DNA of 64,000 nt. It comes from Sulfuricella sp. Lineage in GTDB: Bacteria; Pseudomonadota; Gammaproteobacteria; Burkholderiales; Sulfuricellaceae. Numbering within the stretch: position 1 is the stretch's first letter; each line of letters begins with the position of its first letter. Made by a program: the position numbers and the translations under genes. The DNA lies in NCBI GenBank assembly GCA_018336195.1, contig JAGXQV010000034.1, positions 1 through 64,000 on the forward strand, given 5' to 3'. The notes beneath the pieces are model-generated. The model ran no database searches and had not been told where the DNA came from. It saw only the letters and a program-made list of their open reading frames with translations. This document shows, in pieces, positions 45,111 through 52,829 of this stretch.

Positions 45111-45512
45111 TTAGACAAAAGGATTCAGGATACGCAATTGATTATTGATGAGTTGTCCTGACTGCATGTCCTCGGAATAAAGGACATCGCAGCCACAATT
45201 GAGCGCCGTCGCGACAATCAGACTGTCATACCATGAAAAACGGTAACGCCCCATGATGTCCAGCGCCGCATGAAGGGTAGCCGGGGTAATGATTTCGACG
45301 CGACACAAGGTTTCCAGCTTGTCGAGAAGCTTCCTGATTTCTGGCATGGCAAGGCCGAAACGGCGGGAACAAACATTGGCGGTTTCCGACAGAACCTGGG
45401 TGGAAATAAGCGGCAAGCCGGTAAACAACGGCGCAGCAAGATGAGCTTTGGTCGAAGCCGGACCAAGTGCGTAGATGACGATATTTGTATCGATAAATGC
45501 CTTAACGGGCAT
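45111..45512 (-). CDS. PIN-domain toxin (VapC type)
   Basis: A 133-residue PIN ribonuclease. Acidic residues are in AFIDTNIVIYAL near the start, the Glu of STQVLSETANV and the Asp of SWYDSLIVATAL with DVLYSEDMQ, as in VapC toxins that cut tRNA or rRNA. The ATG at 45512 overlaps the 3' end of the antitoxin gene by 11 bases; a longer in-frame reading is unlikely. It sits beside another toxin-antitoxin pair. Confidence 0.88.
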   Translation of the reverse strand: MPVKAFIDTNIVIYALGPASTKAHLAAPLFTGLPLISTQVLSETANVCSRRFGLAMPEIRKLLDKLETLCRVEIITPATLHAALDIMGRYRFSWYDSLIVATALNCGCDVLYSEDMQSGQLINNQLRILNPFV

Positions 45513-45720
45513 TCGCTTCTTCCCGGTCAAATTTGTAATCGCTGACGTCCACATCGAAGCTTCGGAAAAACGCTTCTATATCTTCCGTAGGAGCAGGATT
45601 CGCCACGTCAGAAGAAGCCGCCGTCCGTTGCCTGAGAAACGCAATAAAATCCAGTACCTCCGCCTGCTTGTCGGCGGGGAGGTTTTCAGCTTCGCGAGCA
45701 ATCAATTCGCCGAATCTCAT
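45502..45720 (-). CDS. VapB-type antitoxin (DUF2281-like)
   Basis: A 72-residue protein. N-terminal ELIAREAENLPADKQAEVLDFIAFLRQR resembles DUF2281 / addiction-module antitoxins. The C-terminus has an acidic, Phe-rich tail (DIEAFFRSFDVDVSDYKFD), suited to blocking the PIN active site. It overlaps the toxin gene by 11 bases and precedes it, the normal antitoxin-first order. Confidence 0.8.
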   Translation of the reverse strand: MRFGELIAREAENLPADKQAEVLDFIAFLRQRTAASSDVANPAPTEDIEAFFRSFDVDVSDYKFDREEANAR

Positions 45721-45787
45721 GGCATTCCCCTGAAAAATTTCGTTGTTGGTGAAGGGATTATAATGTTTTTCAGGGTTGGGGGGATCG

Positions 45788-45806
45788 TAGCGTTATCCGC
45801 CGTATG
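45788..45806. repeat. Half copy of the TAGGGCGGA-family repeat
   Basis: TAGCGTTATCCGCCGTATG is identical to 45016-45034 inside the complete inverted copy 750 bases away. It abuts the stop codon of higA, so it may act as part of a 3' hairpin or be a leftover insertion end. Confidence 0.65.
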
Positions 45807-46091
45807 CTATGCGGCAAGCCGTAGCGGCTTGACATCGGGAAGCCCGCGCTGTTCCGCCTGCCACAGTTCCCACGCCGATTGCATGTCGATCCACACGTTC
45901 GGGCTGGTGCCCAGCCATGCAGCGAGACGCAACGCCATGTCGGCGGTGACACCTGCCTTGCCGTTGAGAATTTTCGACAGGGTGACGCGGGATACCCCCA
46001 ACTGCTCGGCGGCTTCCGTTACGGTCATCCCTTCCGGGAACCACTCGCGCAAAACCTCTCCGGGGTGCGCAGGGTCATGCATTCTGCTCAT
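45807..46091 (-). CDS. higA: HigA-type antitoxin
   Basis: A 94-residue XRE-family protein. The start MHDPAHPGEVLREWF and helix-turn-helix TEAAEQLGVSRVTLSKILNG, then LGTSPNVWIDMQSAWELW, are the HigA/VapI-type antitoxin pattern. It lies nine bases after higB, in the toxin-first order typical of higBA. It represses the operon and neutralises HigB. Confidence 0.93.
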   Translation of the reverse strand: MSRMHDPAHPGEVLREWFPEGMTVTEAAEQLGVSRVTLSKILNGKAGVTADMALRLAAWLGTSPNVWIDMQSAWELWQAEQRGLPDVKPLRLAA

Positions 46092-46100
46092 GATTTTTCC

Positions 46101-46370
46101 TCAGTGATAATCCTGGTAATCGACCAGAACGGCATCCTTGCCTTCAAAAGTGAAAGTCATGCGCCAATTGCCGTTCACCCACACCGACCAATGACCGTTC
46201 GAGAGGGGATGCAACCGCCACCCCGGCGCGTTCATGTCTGCCGGCTGGCGCGCCTTATCCAGCATGGTGAGTTGAATTCTCAGCCTTACCGCATGGTGCG
46301 GCTGGATACCGGCCTTGCTGCCGGTGCTGAAGAAGCGTTCAAGCCCTTTATGCTGAAACGATTTAATCAT
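46101..46370 (-). CDS. higB: HigB-type mRNA interferase toxin
   Basis: An 89-residue RelE/HigB-family toxin: IKSFQHKGLERFF at the N-terminus, LTMLDKARQPADMNAPGWRLHPL and the C-terminal NGNWRMTFTFEGKDAVLVDYQDYH with the conserved Arg and aromatic tail. It cleaves mRNA on ribosomes. It is the first gene of the higBA pair. Confidence 0.93.
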   Translation of the reverse strand: MIKSFQHKGLERFFSTGSKAGIQPHHAVRLRIQLTMLDKARQPADMNAPGWRLHPLSNGHWSVWVNGNWRMTFTFEGKDAVLVDYQDYH

Positions 46371-46448
46371 GATTCATTGTAAATCGTTAACACTCACTTA
46401 ACAATCCGCTTGGGGACAAGAAAACCCGATGAGTTGCGAATGAGTGCC

Positions 46449-48140
46449 CTACCCCTTCCCCCGATGCCGCGCCAGGTGCCGGGGGGTGCGTGAATGCGGC
46501 ACCTTGTGCACAAAGTTGTAGCGGGCCACGTGGTAGCTGGGGTCGAAGCCGTAGAAGTTGAGGGTCATGTGTTCGAGTTCTGCGGCGCGGTAGGCGGCGA
46601 GCGGCTTTTCGGCTTCGTCGCGGGCGTGGCGTTGCTGTTTGGCGGCGAGCCGGGCGGCGTAGTCGGGGGCGCTGGCGAGGGCTTCGGCGCGGCTTTCCAG
46701 TTCGTTCAGGAAAGCGGCGGGATCGGCGCCGAAGCTGGCGTCGATGAGGCCAATTTGCCGGGCCTGGGCAACACCCAGCGGCAGGCGGTTTTCGGTGATG
46801 GTGAGCGCGTGTTCCGCACCGACGCGGCGGGGCAGCAGGTAAGTCCAGTATTCCGAGCCGTAGAGGTTGCCCATTGCCTTGTAATGCGGGTTGAGTACCA
46901 CGCCGGGGCGCGCCCACACTTGGTCGGCGGCCAGCGCCATGAATACCCCGCCGGCACCGGCGTTGCCGCGTAGGGCGGCGACGCTGAGGCGGTCGTCGAT
47001 GGTGAGGATGGCACGGGTGAGGTCGTTCATGGCGTTGATGTTGCGCCACGATTCGTCGGCGGGGCTTTCCGCCGCTTCGATGAGGTTGAGATGAAGGCCG
47101 TTCGACCAGAAATCTTCGCCGCCGGTCAGCACCAGCACGCGGGTGTCGCGGGTCAGGGCTTGTTCGATGGCATGACGTAGTGCTTCGCAGTGTGGCGTGC
47201 CCATTGCGCCGTTGTAGAAGTCGAAGCTGAGATAGCCGACCTGGTTTTTTTCCTGGTAGCGGATGGCGCTGCACTCTCCCCCCCCAATATTGGCGGTGAT
47301 CTCGGGAACGCCGTCCAGTCTGCCTGCCAGGGCTTGCGTGGCCGGCAGTTTAAATGCGGGTTCGCCTTCCGATTTGATCTTGAGATGCCCGATCCATACC
47401 GCGCCGTCCGTGGTGGCACGGCAGATCGCGCCGCCGCGCTTGGCGATCACGGCACCGGGCAAGCCGCGCAGTTCGCCTTCGGGCTGGGCATCGTAGAGAT
47501 AGGCCGGCACGCCGCAGACCTCGTCGAGGACGCCGGGAAAACCGTCGGCGGCGCGGATTTTGCGCAGCACCGTGGCGGTGTCGTCCTTGGCCCAATGGAT
47601 TTGCCGGTCATGTTGGCGCAGCGCCGGGCGCAGGCAGCCGCGCACCGCCGGGTCGCTGGTATCGAGGGGTTGCGGGGTGAAGTTGCCGGATGCGAATTTG
47701 TCGAGAGCGTCGAGAACGGCCTGCACGGCGGCTTCGGTAACTTCGTTGCGGTACAGGCTGCTTTTCTTGGCGGCGCGCATGGGGAAACGGGCTTCAGCCC
47801 AGATGTCGCCGGCATCCATTGCGGCTGCGGCTTGCAGGACGGTGACGCCCCATTCCGTTTCGTCGTTCAGGATCGCCCAATCCAGTGCGGCGGGGCCGCG
47901 GTCGCCGGGTATGCCGGGGTGGACGACCAGGCACACGTGGTTGCGCCAGATGTTTTCGGGGATCGCCCGTTTAAGGAAGGGCGCAATAATCAAATCCGGT
48001 TGCCACAGGGCGACCGCTTCCTCGCTGACCGCGTCGTGGATGTCGAATTCGACGGAAACCTCGTGACCGCGCGCGCCGAGTTCGATGAACAGGCGCTGGG
48101 TGAGGCTATTGAAAGCGTGGCAAAGAAACAAGACTCTCAA
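46449..48140 (-). CDS. hoxX: Hydrogenase maturation protein HoxX
   Basis: A 563-residue two-domain enzyme. The N-terminal half resembles formyl-transferases (PDLIIAPFLKRAIPENIW, VVHPGIPGDRGPAALDWA). The C-terminal half is enoyl-CoA hydratase-like (VLVLTGGEDFWSNGLHLN, NAGAGGVFMALAADQVWA). In Ralstonia-type organisms HoxX makes the active-site CO of [NiFe]-hydrogenases from a formyl group, allowing maturation in air. The start is TTG at 48140, with GGAG six bases upstream that lies inside the preceding gene remnant. It closes the hyp gene set. Confidence 0.93.
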   Translation of the reverse strand: MRVLFLCHAFNSLTQRLFIELGARGHEVSVEFDIHDAVSEEAVALWQPDLIIAPFLKRAIPENIWRNHVCLVVHPGIPGDRGPAALDWAILNDETEWGVTVLQAAAAMDAGDIWAEARFPMRAAKKSSLYRNEVTEAAVQAVLDALDKFASGNFTPQPLDTSDPAVRGCLRPALRQHDRQIHWAKDDTATVLRKIRAADGFPGVLDEVCGVPAYLYDAQPEGELRGLPGAVIAKRGGAICRATTDGAVWIGHLKIKSEGEPAFKLPATQALAGRLDGVPEITANIGGGECSAIRYQEKNQVGYLSFDFYNGAMGTPHCEALRHAIEQALTRDTRVLVLTGGEDFWSNGLHLNLIEAAESPADESWRNINAMNDLTRAILTIDDRLSVAALRGNAGAGGVFMALAADQVWARPGVVLNPHYKAMGNLYGSEYWTYLLPRRVGAEHALTITENRLPLGVAQARQIGLIDASFGADPAAFLNELESRAEALASAPDYAARLAAKQQRHARDEAEKPLAAYRAAELEHMTLNFYGFDPSYHVARYNFVHKVPHSRTPRHLARHRGKG

Positions 48141-48143
48141 GAT

Positions 48144-48281
48144 TTACTCCAGTTCGGCGGCAAGCGCCGGAACGACTTCGACCAGCCGCCGGTAATCGCC
48201 GAGTTGGTTGTAGACCGGTGCGGAAATACTCAGGCAGAGATTTTCACCGACCGGGACCGCAGTGGGAATGACCAAGGTCAC
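48144..48281 (-). pseudogene. C-terminal remnant of a class V aminotransferase-like gene
   Basis: A 45-codon frame from GTG (overlapping the stop of the HD-domain gene as GTGA) to TAA three bases before hoxX. The product contains LCLSISAPVYNQLGDYRRLV near its end, which matches the C-terminal signature of PLP class V aminotransferases and cysteine desulfurase-like proteins (R/LISA.VYN...D..RLV). The catalytic part is missing. It looks like the tail of a lost gene kept because it supplies the hoxX ribosome site. Family call is from one short motif. Confidence 0.4.
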
Positions 48282-49213
48282 CCCACGTCGTCCGGGTCGG
48301 CCAGCGATTTGGCTTTGGCAACGATGCTGCCACGCTTCAACATGCTGAGAAACTGTTCTTCGTCGAGATGGATGACTTGTTCGAGGTAGACGACGTTTTT
48401 TTCGATGGACTCCAGGTAGTAGTTGTTCGGTACGCCGAACCAGTCCTGAAAATGCTCGGAGAGCTTGGAGTAGATGGCATCGAATTCGCTGTCGAGTTTG
48501 ACGCGGGTGATCTCGTAGAAATGCTTGGTGCGGCGCAGCAGGTCATGCATGTTGCGGTAGCCGCCGAGATGGGCTTCCTTGAATTCGAAGTAAAGGAACA
48601 GCAGTTTTTCCAGGTAGGTGCGGTCGGCCATTTGCCCGACCAGGTCGGCGGTGCCGACGATTAGCCCAAGCAGACGGGTGCGCTCATCCGGAAAATCGAT
48701 CTGCGAGGGCTTCACCGCCGGGTCGGTACAGCGGATCATCGGTTCCAGCGGCGCTTTCCAGGTTGCCGGAAAGCCCATTTCATCGAGGTAGCGCTTCATG
48801 AATTCGATGCCGCGGGTCACGTGGATTTGCGTATATTTCGCCCCAGTGCCGGCGTCGTCGCCGATTTCCATGGCGTAGCCGACGTCGTGCATCATCGCCG
48901 CAATCATGATCTGGCTGACCTCTTCGCCGCTCAAGCTGGTGCCGGAGAGATGCACGCCGTGCAACAGGCGCACCGCGCACAGGAACACGTCGAGGGTATG
49001 GTGCAGGTCGTGGTAAAGGGTAGTGATCGAGTGATACGCCGGGTAGTCGCCGCGAAATAGCCTTACCACGTCGTCGAAGGCGCTGCGGGCGTGGGCGAAA
49101 TCGAAGGCAGGGTCGATGCGCCGCACGATTTCACGGGCTTTGCGCCATACCTCGTCGGTGTCGGTGTTGGCGAATAGGGTGCGGATTTCTGCGGGGGTCG
49201 GCCCGGTAACCAT
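48278..49213 (-). CDS. HD-domain protein (phosphodiesterase-like) in the hydrogenase locus
   Basis: A 311-residue cytosolic protein. The HD-superfamily metal site is visible as YHDLHHTLDV, then MIAAMMHDVGYAMEI and a later GTADLVGQMADR. Members hydrolyse cyclic nucleotides or phosphate esters. It lies between hypE (gap 13 bases) and the remnant before hoxX, on the same strand, and so is co-transcribed with hydrogenase maturation genes. Its substrate and any role in hydrogenase formation are unknown. Confidence 0.8.
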   Translation of the reverse strand: MVTGPTPAEIRTLFANTDTDEVWRKAREIVRRIDPAFDFAHARSAFDDVVRLFRGDYPAYHSITTLYHDLHHTLDVFLCAVRLLHGVHLSGTSLSGEEVSQIMIAAMMHDVGYAMEIGDDAGTGAKYTQIHVTRGIEFMKRYLDEMGFPATWKAPLEPMIRCTDPAVKPSQIDFPDERTRLLGLIVGTADLVGQMADRTYLEKLLFLYFEFKEAHLGGYRNMHDLLRRTKHFYEITRVKLDSEFDAIYSKLSEHFQDWFGVPNNYYLESIEKNVVYLEQVIHLDEEQFLSMLKRGSIVAKAKSLADPDDVG

Positions 49214-49226
49214 ATTTTTCTTCCCT

Positions 49227-50282
49227 TCAGCAAATACGCGGCAGTTGTTCCCCGGTCAACCAGTCGACGATGCGTTTCCCGCCGAAAGCGGTTTCCATCT
49301 GGACGAAGCGGTGACTGTCCTCGATCACAGCGCCAATGATAGCAGCGTCGCACCCTTGCGGGTGGGCGCGCATCGCCGCGAGCAGGGCTTCGGCATCCTG
49401 GGGCGCGCAGATGGCGATGAGTTTGCCTTCGTTGGCGACGTACAGTGGGTCGAGGCCGAGGAATTCGCAGGCCGCCTTGACCTCGCCGCGCACCGGTATC
49501 GCGGTTTCGTGGAGCATCATCCCGACGCCCGATTGGCCGGCGATTTCGTTGAGGGTGGTGGCCAGCCCGCCGCGCGTCGGGTCGCGCAGGCAATGGATGT
49601 CCGGCACGGCGGCGACCATCGCGGCAACCAGGCCGTTGAGCGCGGCGGTATCGGAAAGGATGGCGGTTTCGAAGCGCAGATTCTCGCGCAGCGACATGAT
49701 CGCCACGCCGTGGTCGCCGATATGGCCGCTGACGATGATGACGTCGCCGGGCCGGGCGCGGTCGCCGGAAATAGCGACGCCTTCCGGCACCACGCCGATG
49801 CCGGTGGTGGTGATGAAAACGCCGTCGCCCTTGCCTTGTTCCACCACCTTGGTATCGCCGGTGACGATGGCGACGTTGGCTTCGCGGGCGGCTTGCGCCA
49901 TGGAATCGACAATCCGCTTCAGGTCGGCGAGCGGGAAGCCTTCTTCGAGGATGAAGGCGGCGGACAAGTGCAGCGGCGTAGCACCCGCCATCGCCACGTC
50001 GTTGACGGTGCCGTGCACCGACAGGCAGCCGATGTCGCCGCCAGGGAAAAACAGCGGCGAGACCACGTGCGAATCGGTGGCCATCACCATCCGTCCGGGG
50101 GGCACGGCAAAGCTCGCCTGGTCGTTGTGCTGGTTGAGCCATTCATTGTCGAAGGCGCGCAGGAACAGTTCCTCGATCAGTTGCGCCATGGCCCGCCCGC
50201 CGCTGCCGTGGGTCATGTCCACCCGGCCATGCTGGAGGTCGAGGGGGCGAATGTAGCCGCTTCTAACTTTGCTCATGGGCAT
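49227..50282 (-). CDS. hypE: Hydrogenase maturation protein HypE
   Basis: A roughly 350-residue AIR-synthetase-like enzyme that dehydrates the thiocarbamate on its own C-terminal Cys to thiocyanate, the cyanide donor for Fe. The protein ends in the diagnostic PRIC. Inside are DMTHGSGGRAM, FFPGGDIG, HGTVNDVAMAGA and CLRDPTRGGLA. Starts at 50282 (MPMSK) and 50276 (MSK) are both possible; both overlap the hypD 3' end. It partners with HypF and HypD. Confidence 0.95.
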   Translation of the reverse strand: MPMSKVRSGYIRPLDLQHGRVDMTHGSGGRAMAQLIEELFLRAFDNEWLNQHNDQASFAVPPGRMVMATDSHVVSPLFFPGGDIGCLSVHGTVNDVAMAGATPLHLSAAFILEEGFPLADLKRIVDSMAQAAREANVAIVTGDTKVVEQGKGDGVFITTTGIGVVPEGVAISGDRARPGDVIIVSGHIGDHGVAIMSLRENLRFETAILSDTAALNGLVAAMVAAVPDIHCLRDPTRGGLATTLNEIAGQSGVGMMLHETAIPVRGEVKAACEFLGLDPLYVANEGKLIAICAPQDAEALLAAMRAHPQGCDAAIIGAVIEDSHRFVQMETAFGGKRIVDWLTGEQLPRIC

Positions 50283-51405
50283 CGCTTTCTTTATATCGAC
50301 CATAAGTGTAATAGGCCGCGCACGCCCCCTCCGAGGAGACCATGCACGAGCCGACCGGGTTTTCCGGGGTGCACACCGTGCCGAACAGCTTGCAGTCGAG
50401 CGGGCGTTTCACCCCGCGGATGATCGCGCCGCATTCGCACGCCTGGTGGTCGGCCACCGAACGGTAAGGCAGGTCGAAGCGCAGTTCGGCATCGAATCCG
50501 GCGTAGCGTTTTTTGATCTTGAGGCCGCTGTACGGCACCATACCCAGGCCGCGCCATTCGAAAGTGCGGCGCAACTCGAAGACATCCGCGACGATGCGCT
50601 GGGCCTTGAGATTGCCGTCACGGGTGACGGCGCGGGAAAATTCGTTTTCCACCTCGGCGCGCCCTTCGTTCAACTGGCGTACCAGCATCAGGATGGCCTG
50701 CATCACGTCGAGCGGCTCGAAGCCGGCAATGACCACCGGACGGCGGTATTCCCAGGCGAAATATTCGTAGGGACGGCTGCCGATCACCGTGGAAACATGG
50801 GCCGGCCCGATGAAGCCATCGAGCGGCAATATCCCCAGCTTGCGCACTTCCGGCGATTCGAGAATGTTGGAAATCGCCGCGGGGGTCAGGACATGGTTGC
50901 AGAACACCGAGAAATTCTTCAACCCGAGCTTTTCCGCCTGGAGGATCGCCACGGCGGTGGGCGGGGTGGTGGTCTCGAAACCGATAGCGAAGAACACCAC
51001 TTGTTTTTCCGGGTTGTCCTGGGCGATTTTCAAGGCATCGGCCACCGAATACACCATGCGGATGTCGCCCCCGCCGGCCTTGGCCTTGAGCAGACTGACG
51101 CGGTCGGAACCGGGCACGCGCAGCATGTCGCCGTAGGAACACAGGATCACCCCGGGAGTGCGGGCCAGCTGGATGGCGCTGTCCACCCGTCCGATGGGCA
51201 GCACGCATACCGGACAGCCGGGTCCGTGGATCATGCGCACGTTGGACGGCAGGAGATCCTGGATGCCATAACGGAATATCGCGTGGGTATGCCCTCCGCA
51301 GAATTCCATCAGGTTGTAGCTGCGCGCCGGATCGGCTTCCCCACGCACGGCGGACGCAATCTTGCGGGCCAGCCCGCCGTCGCGGAATTCATCGACGTAT
51401 TTCAT
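50263..51405 (-). CDS. hypD: Hydrogenase maturation protein HypD
   Basis: A 380-residue scaffold for the Fe(CN)2CO unit, with HypC. Typical motifs are LMEFCGGHTHAIFRYG, HGPGCPVCVLP, FAIGFETTTPPTA and the [4Fe-4S] cysteines in the C-terminal part (ACECGAIIRG, CKLFGTVCTPENPVGSCMVS). It follows hypC by four bases and overlaps hypE. Confidence 0.97.
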   Translation of the reverse strand: MKYVDEFRDGGLARKIASAVRGEADPARSYNLMEFCGGHTHAIFRYGIQDLLPSNVRMIHGPGCPVCVLPIGRVDSAIQLARTPGVILCSYGDMLRVPGSDRVSLLKAKAGGGDIRMVYSVADALKIAQDNPEKQVVFFAIGFETTTPPTAVAILQAEKLGLKNFSVFCNHVLTPAAISNILESPEVRKLGILPLDGFIGPAHVSTVIGSRPYEYFAWEYRRPVVIAGFEPLDVMQAILMLVRQLNEGRAEVENEFSRAVTRDGNLKAQRIVADVFELRRTFEWRGLGMVPYSGLKIKKRYAGFDAELRFDLPYRSVADHQACECGAIIRGVKRPLDCKLFGTVCTPENPVGSCMVSSEGACAAYYTYGRYKESDAHEQS

Positions 51406-51409
51406 TAGG

Positions 51410-51640
51410 TCAGGCGGGGAGCGGGGCTGCTTCGATTTCGGCGAACAATTTCAGGGTTTTTTCCGCCTCCTCGGGATCGAGGCGGTTGAGCGCGTAGCCG
51501 ACATGGACGATCACATAATCGCCGACTTTCACGTCGCTCACCAAGGCTAGCGAAATTTCCTTGCGCACCCCGCCGAGATCGACGACCGCGGCATCGTTTT
51601 CCAGAATTTCCGCGATTCGTGCGGGAATGGCCAGACACAT
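51410..51640 (-). CDS. hypC: Hydrogenase maturation chaperone HypC
   Basis: A 76-residue chaperone. The N-terminal MCLAIP with the essential Cys after Met is intact, followed by VDLGGVRKEISLALV and VGDYVIVHVGYALNRLD. It carries the Fe(CN)2CO group with HypD. A second HypC-family protein (HupF) is encoded at 61590-61835. It is the first gene of the hypCDE unit, facing the plus-strand YqjD block. Confidence 0.97.
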   Translation of the reverse strand: MCLAIPARIAEILENDAAVVDLGGVRKEISLALVSDVKVGDYVIVHVGYALNRLDPEEAEKTLKLFAEIEAAPLPA

Positions 51641-51788
51641 TGCGAATTCTCCAAGCTATCGGCACAGCATAACATTAAACCTCCTATACTGAGAGCGAGG
51701 AGGTTGTCTTTAGTTTCCCGAGCAGATTGATTTAGCTGGGCAAGGACGGTAACCTCTCGTTTTCTTCTTAAACTTTCAGGGGCTAATC

Positions 51789-52112
51789 ATGTACACCGAA
51801 CTCGAAAACAATGATGTCGTCACAAAACAAAAACTCATGGCCGATTTCAAGGTGGTCATTGCCGATGCTGAAGAGTTGCTGAAAGCCACCGCACAGGATG
51901 CCAGCGAAAAAGCTGTCGCCGCTCGCGCCCGGATCGAAACCCACTTGAGCGATGCCAAGGCCAAGCTGGCCGCCCTTGAAGAAGTTGTCGCGCAGCGCGC
52001 CAAGCAGGCCGCCGATGCCACCGACCAGTATGTCCGCGAAAATCCGTGGAAAGCCGTGGGCGTCGCTGCTGGCGTGGGTGTGCTGCTCGGCATGTTAATC
52101 GGTCGCCGCTAG
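51789..52112 (+). CDS. DUF883 / YqjD-ElaB family membrane-anchored protein
   Basis: A 107-residue protein with a long amphipathic Ala/Lys-rich helix (EELLKATAQDASEKAVAARA) and a C-terminal hydrophobic anchor (YVRENPWKAVGVAAGVGVLLGMLIGRR), which is the DUF883 signature. E. coli YqjD and ElaB are inner-membrane, ribosome-binding stress proteins. It begins a plus-strand block that interrupts the hyp genes, with YqjE- and YqjK-like genes following. Confidence 0.93.
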   Translation: MYTELENNDVVTKQKLMADFKVVIADAEELLKATAQDASEKAVAARARIETHLSDAKAKLAALEEVVAQRAKQAADATDQYVRENPWKAVGVAAGVGVLLGMLIGRR

Positions 52113-52122
52113 GCCGTCCGGA

Positions 52123-52524
52123 ATGGCGGAAAACGCTACGGATGGGGAACACCCCCATCCGCACGGGGTTTTTGGTTCACTGAAGAAGTTGGCGGTCACC
52201 CTGCTCGGGGTGGCCCAGACTCGTCTGGAAATTCTTTCCAACGAAATCCAGGAAGAAAAAATCCGCATTGGGCAAATCCTGGTGCTGGGTTTCGTTGCGC
52301 TGTTTTTCATTGCACTCGGCATCGTCTTTCTGGCTGCCTTCCTCACCGTGCTGTTCTGGGAAACCCACCGTCTGTTCGTACTGGGAACGCTGACCCTGCT
52401 GTTCTTTGCCGCGGGAGCGGCGGCAGTGCTGCTGGCGCGCGCCAAGGCAAACGAGGGTAGCCGCCTGTTTACCGACAGTCTGGGCGAACTTGCCAAGGAC
52501 AAGCAACACCTCAGCCGCCCATGA
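52123..52524 (+). CDS. YqjE / phage holin superfamily III-like membrane protein
   Basis: A 133-residue protein with two adjacent membrane segments (LVLGFVALFFIALGIVFLAA and LFVLGTLTLLFFAAGAAAVL) after an amphipathic GSLKKLAVTLLGVAQTRLEI. This is the YqjE pattern, always next to YqjD-type genes. It is ten bases from the DUF883 gene and overlaps the next gene by four bases. The function is unknown. Confidence 0.88.
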   Translation: MAENATDGEHPHPHGVFGSLKKLAVTLLGVAQTRLEILSNEIQEEKIRIGQILVLGFVALFFIALGIVFLAAFLTVLFWETHRLFVLGTLTLLFFAAGAAAVLLARAKANEGSRLFTDSLGELAKDKQHLSRP

Positions 52525-52829
52525 ACGCCCGTCAGGTTGAACTCATCCGCCGCCGCGAACGCCTGTTGATGCGCGCCGAAGCGCAGCGTCACGAGTTGGG
52601 CGAGGCGTTGCGCGCCTGGCGGGTGCCGCTACGGGTCATCGACGGCGGCGTGACCGTGGTTAGAACCCTGCGCACCCACCCGCTCCTGTGGATCGCCCCC
52701 CTCGCGCTGCTGATCGCGGCGCGTCCGCGCCGGGTGATGCGCTGGAGCGGCAAAGTCTGGACGCTGTGGCGCCTGTGGCGCAGCTTGCGCGCCTCGCCGC
52801 TTGCCAAATGGTTGCTCCATGCCGCATAA
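52521..52829 (+). CDS. YqjK-like protein
   Basis: A 102-residue basic protein starting MNARQVELIRRRERLLMRAE, typical of YqjK, with one hydrophobic segment in the middle (HPLLWIAPLALLIAA) and an Arg/Trp-rich tail. ATGA overlap with the preceding YqjE-like gene and overlap with the AI-2E gene show a tightly coupled operon. The function is unknown. Confidence 0.8.
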   Translation: MNARQVELIRRRERLLMRAEAQRHELGEALRAWRVPLRVIDGGVTVVRTLRTHPLLWIAPLALLIAARPRRVMRWSGKVWTLWRLWRSLRASPLAKWLLHAA

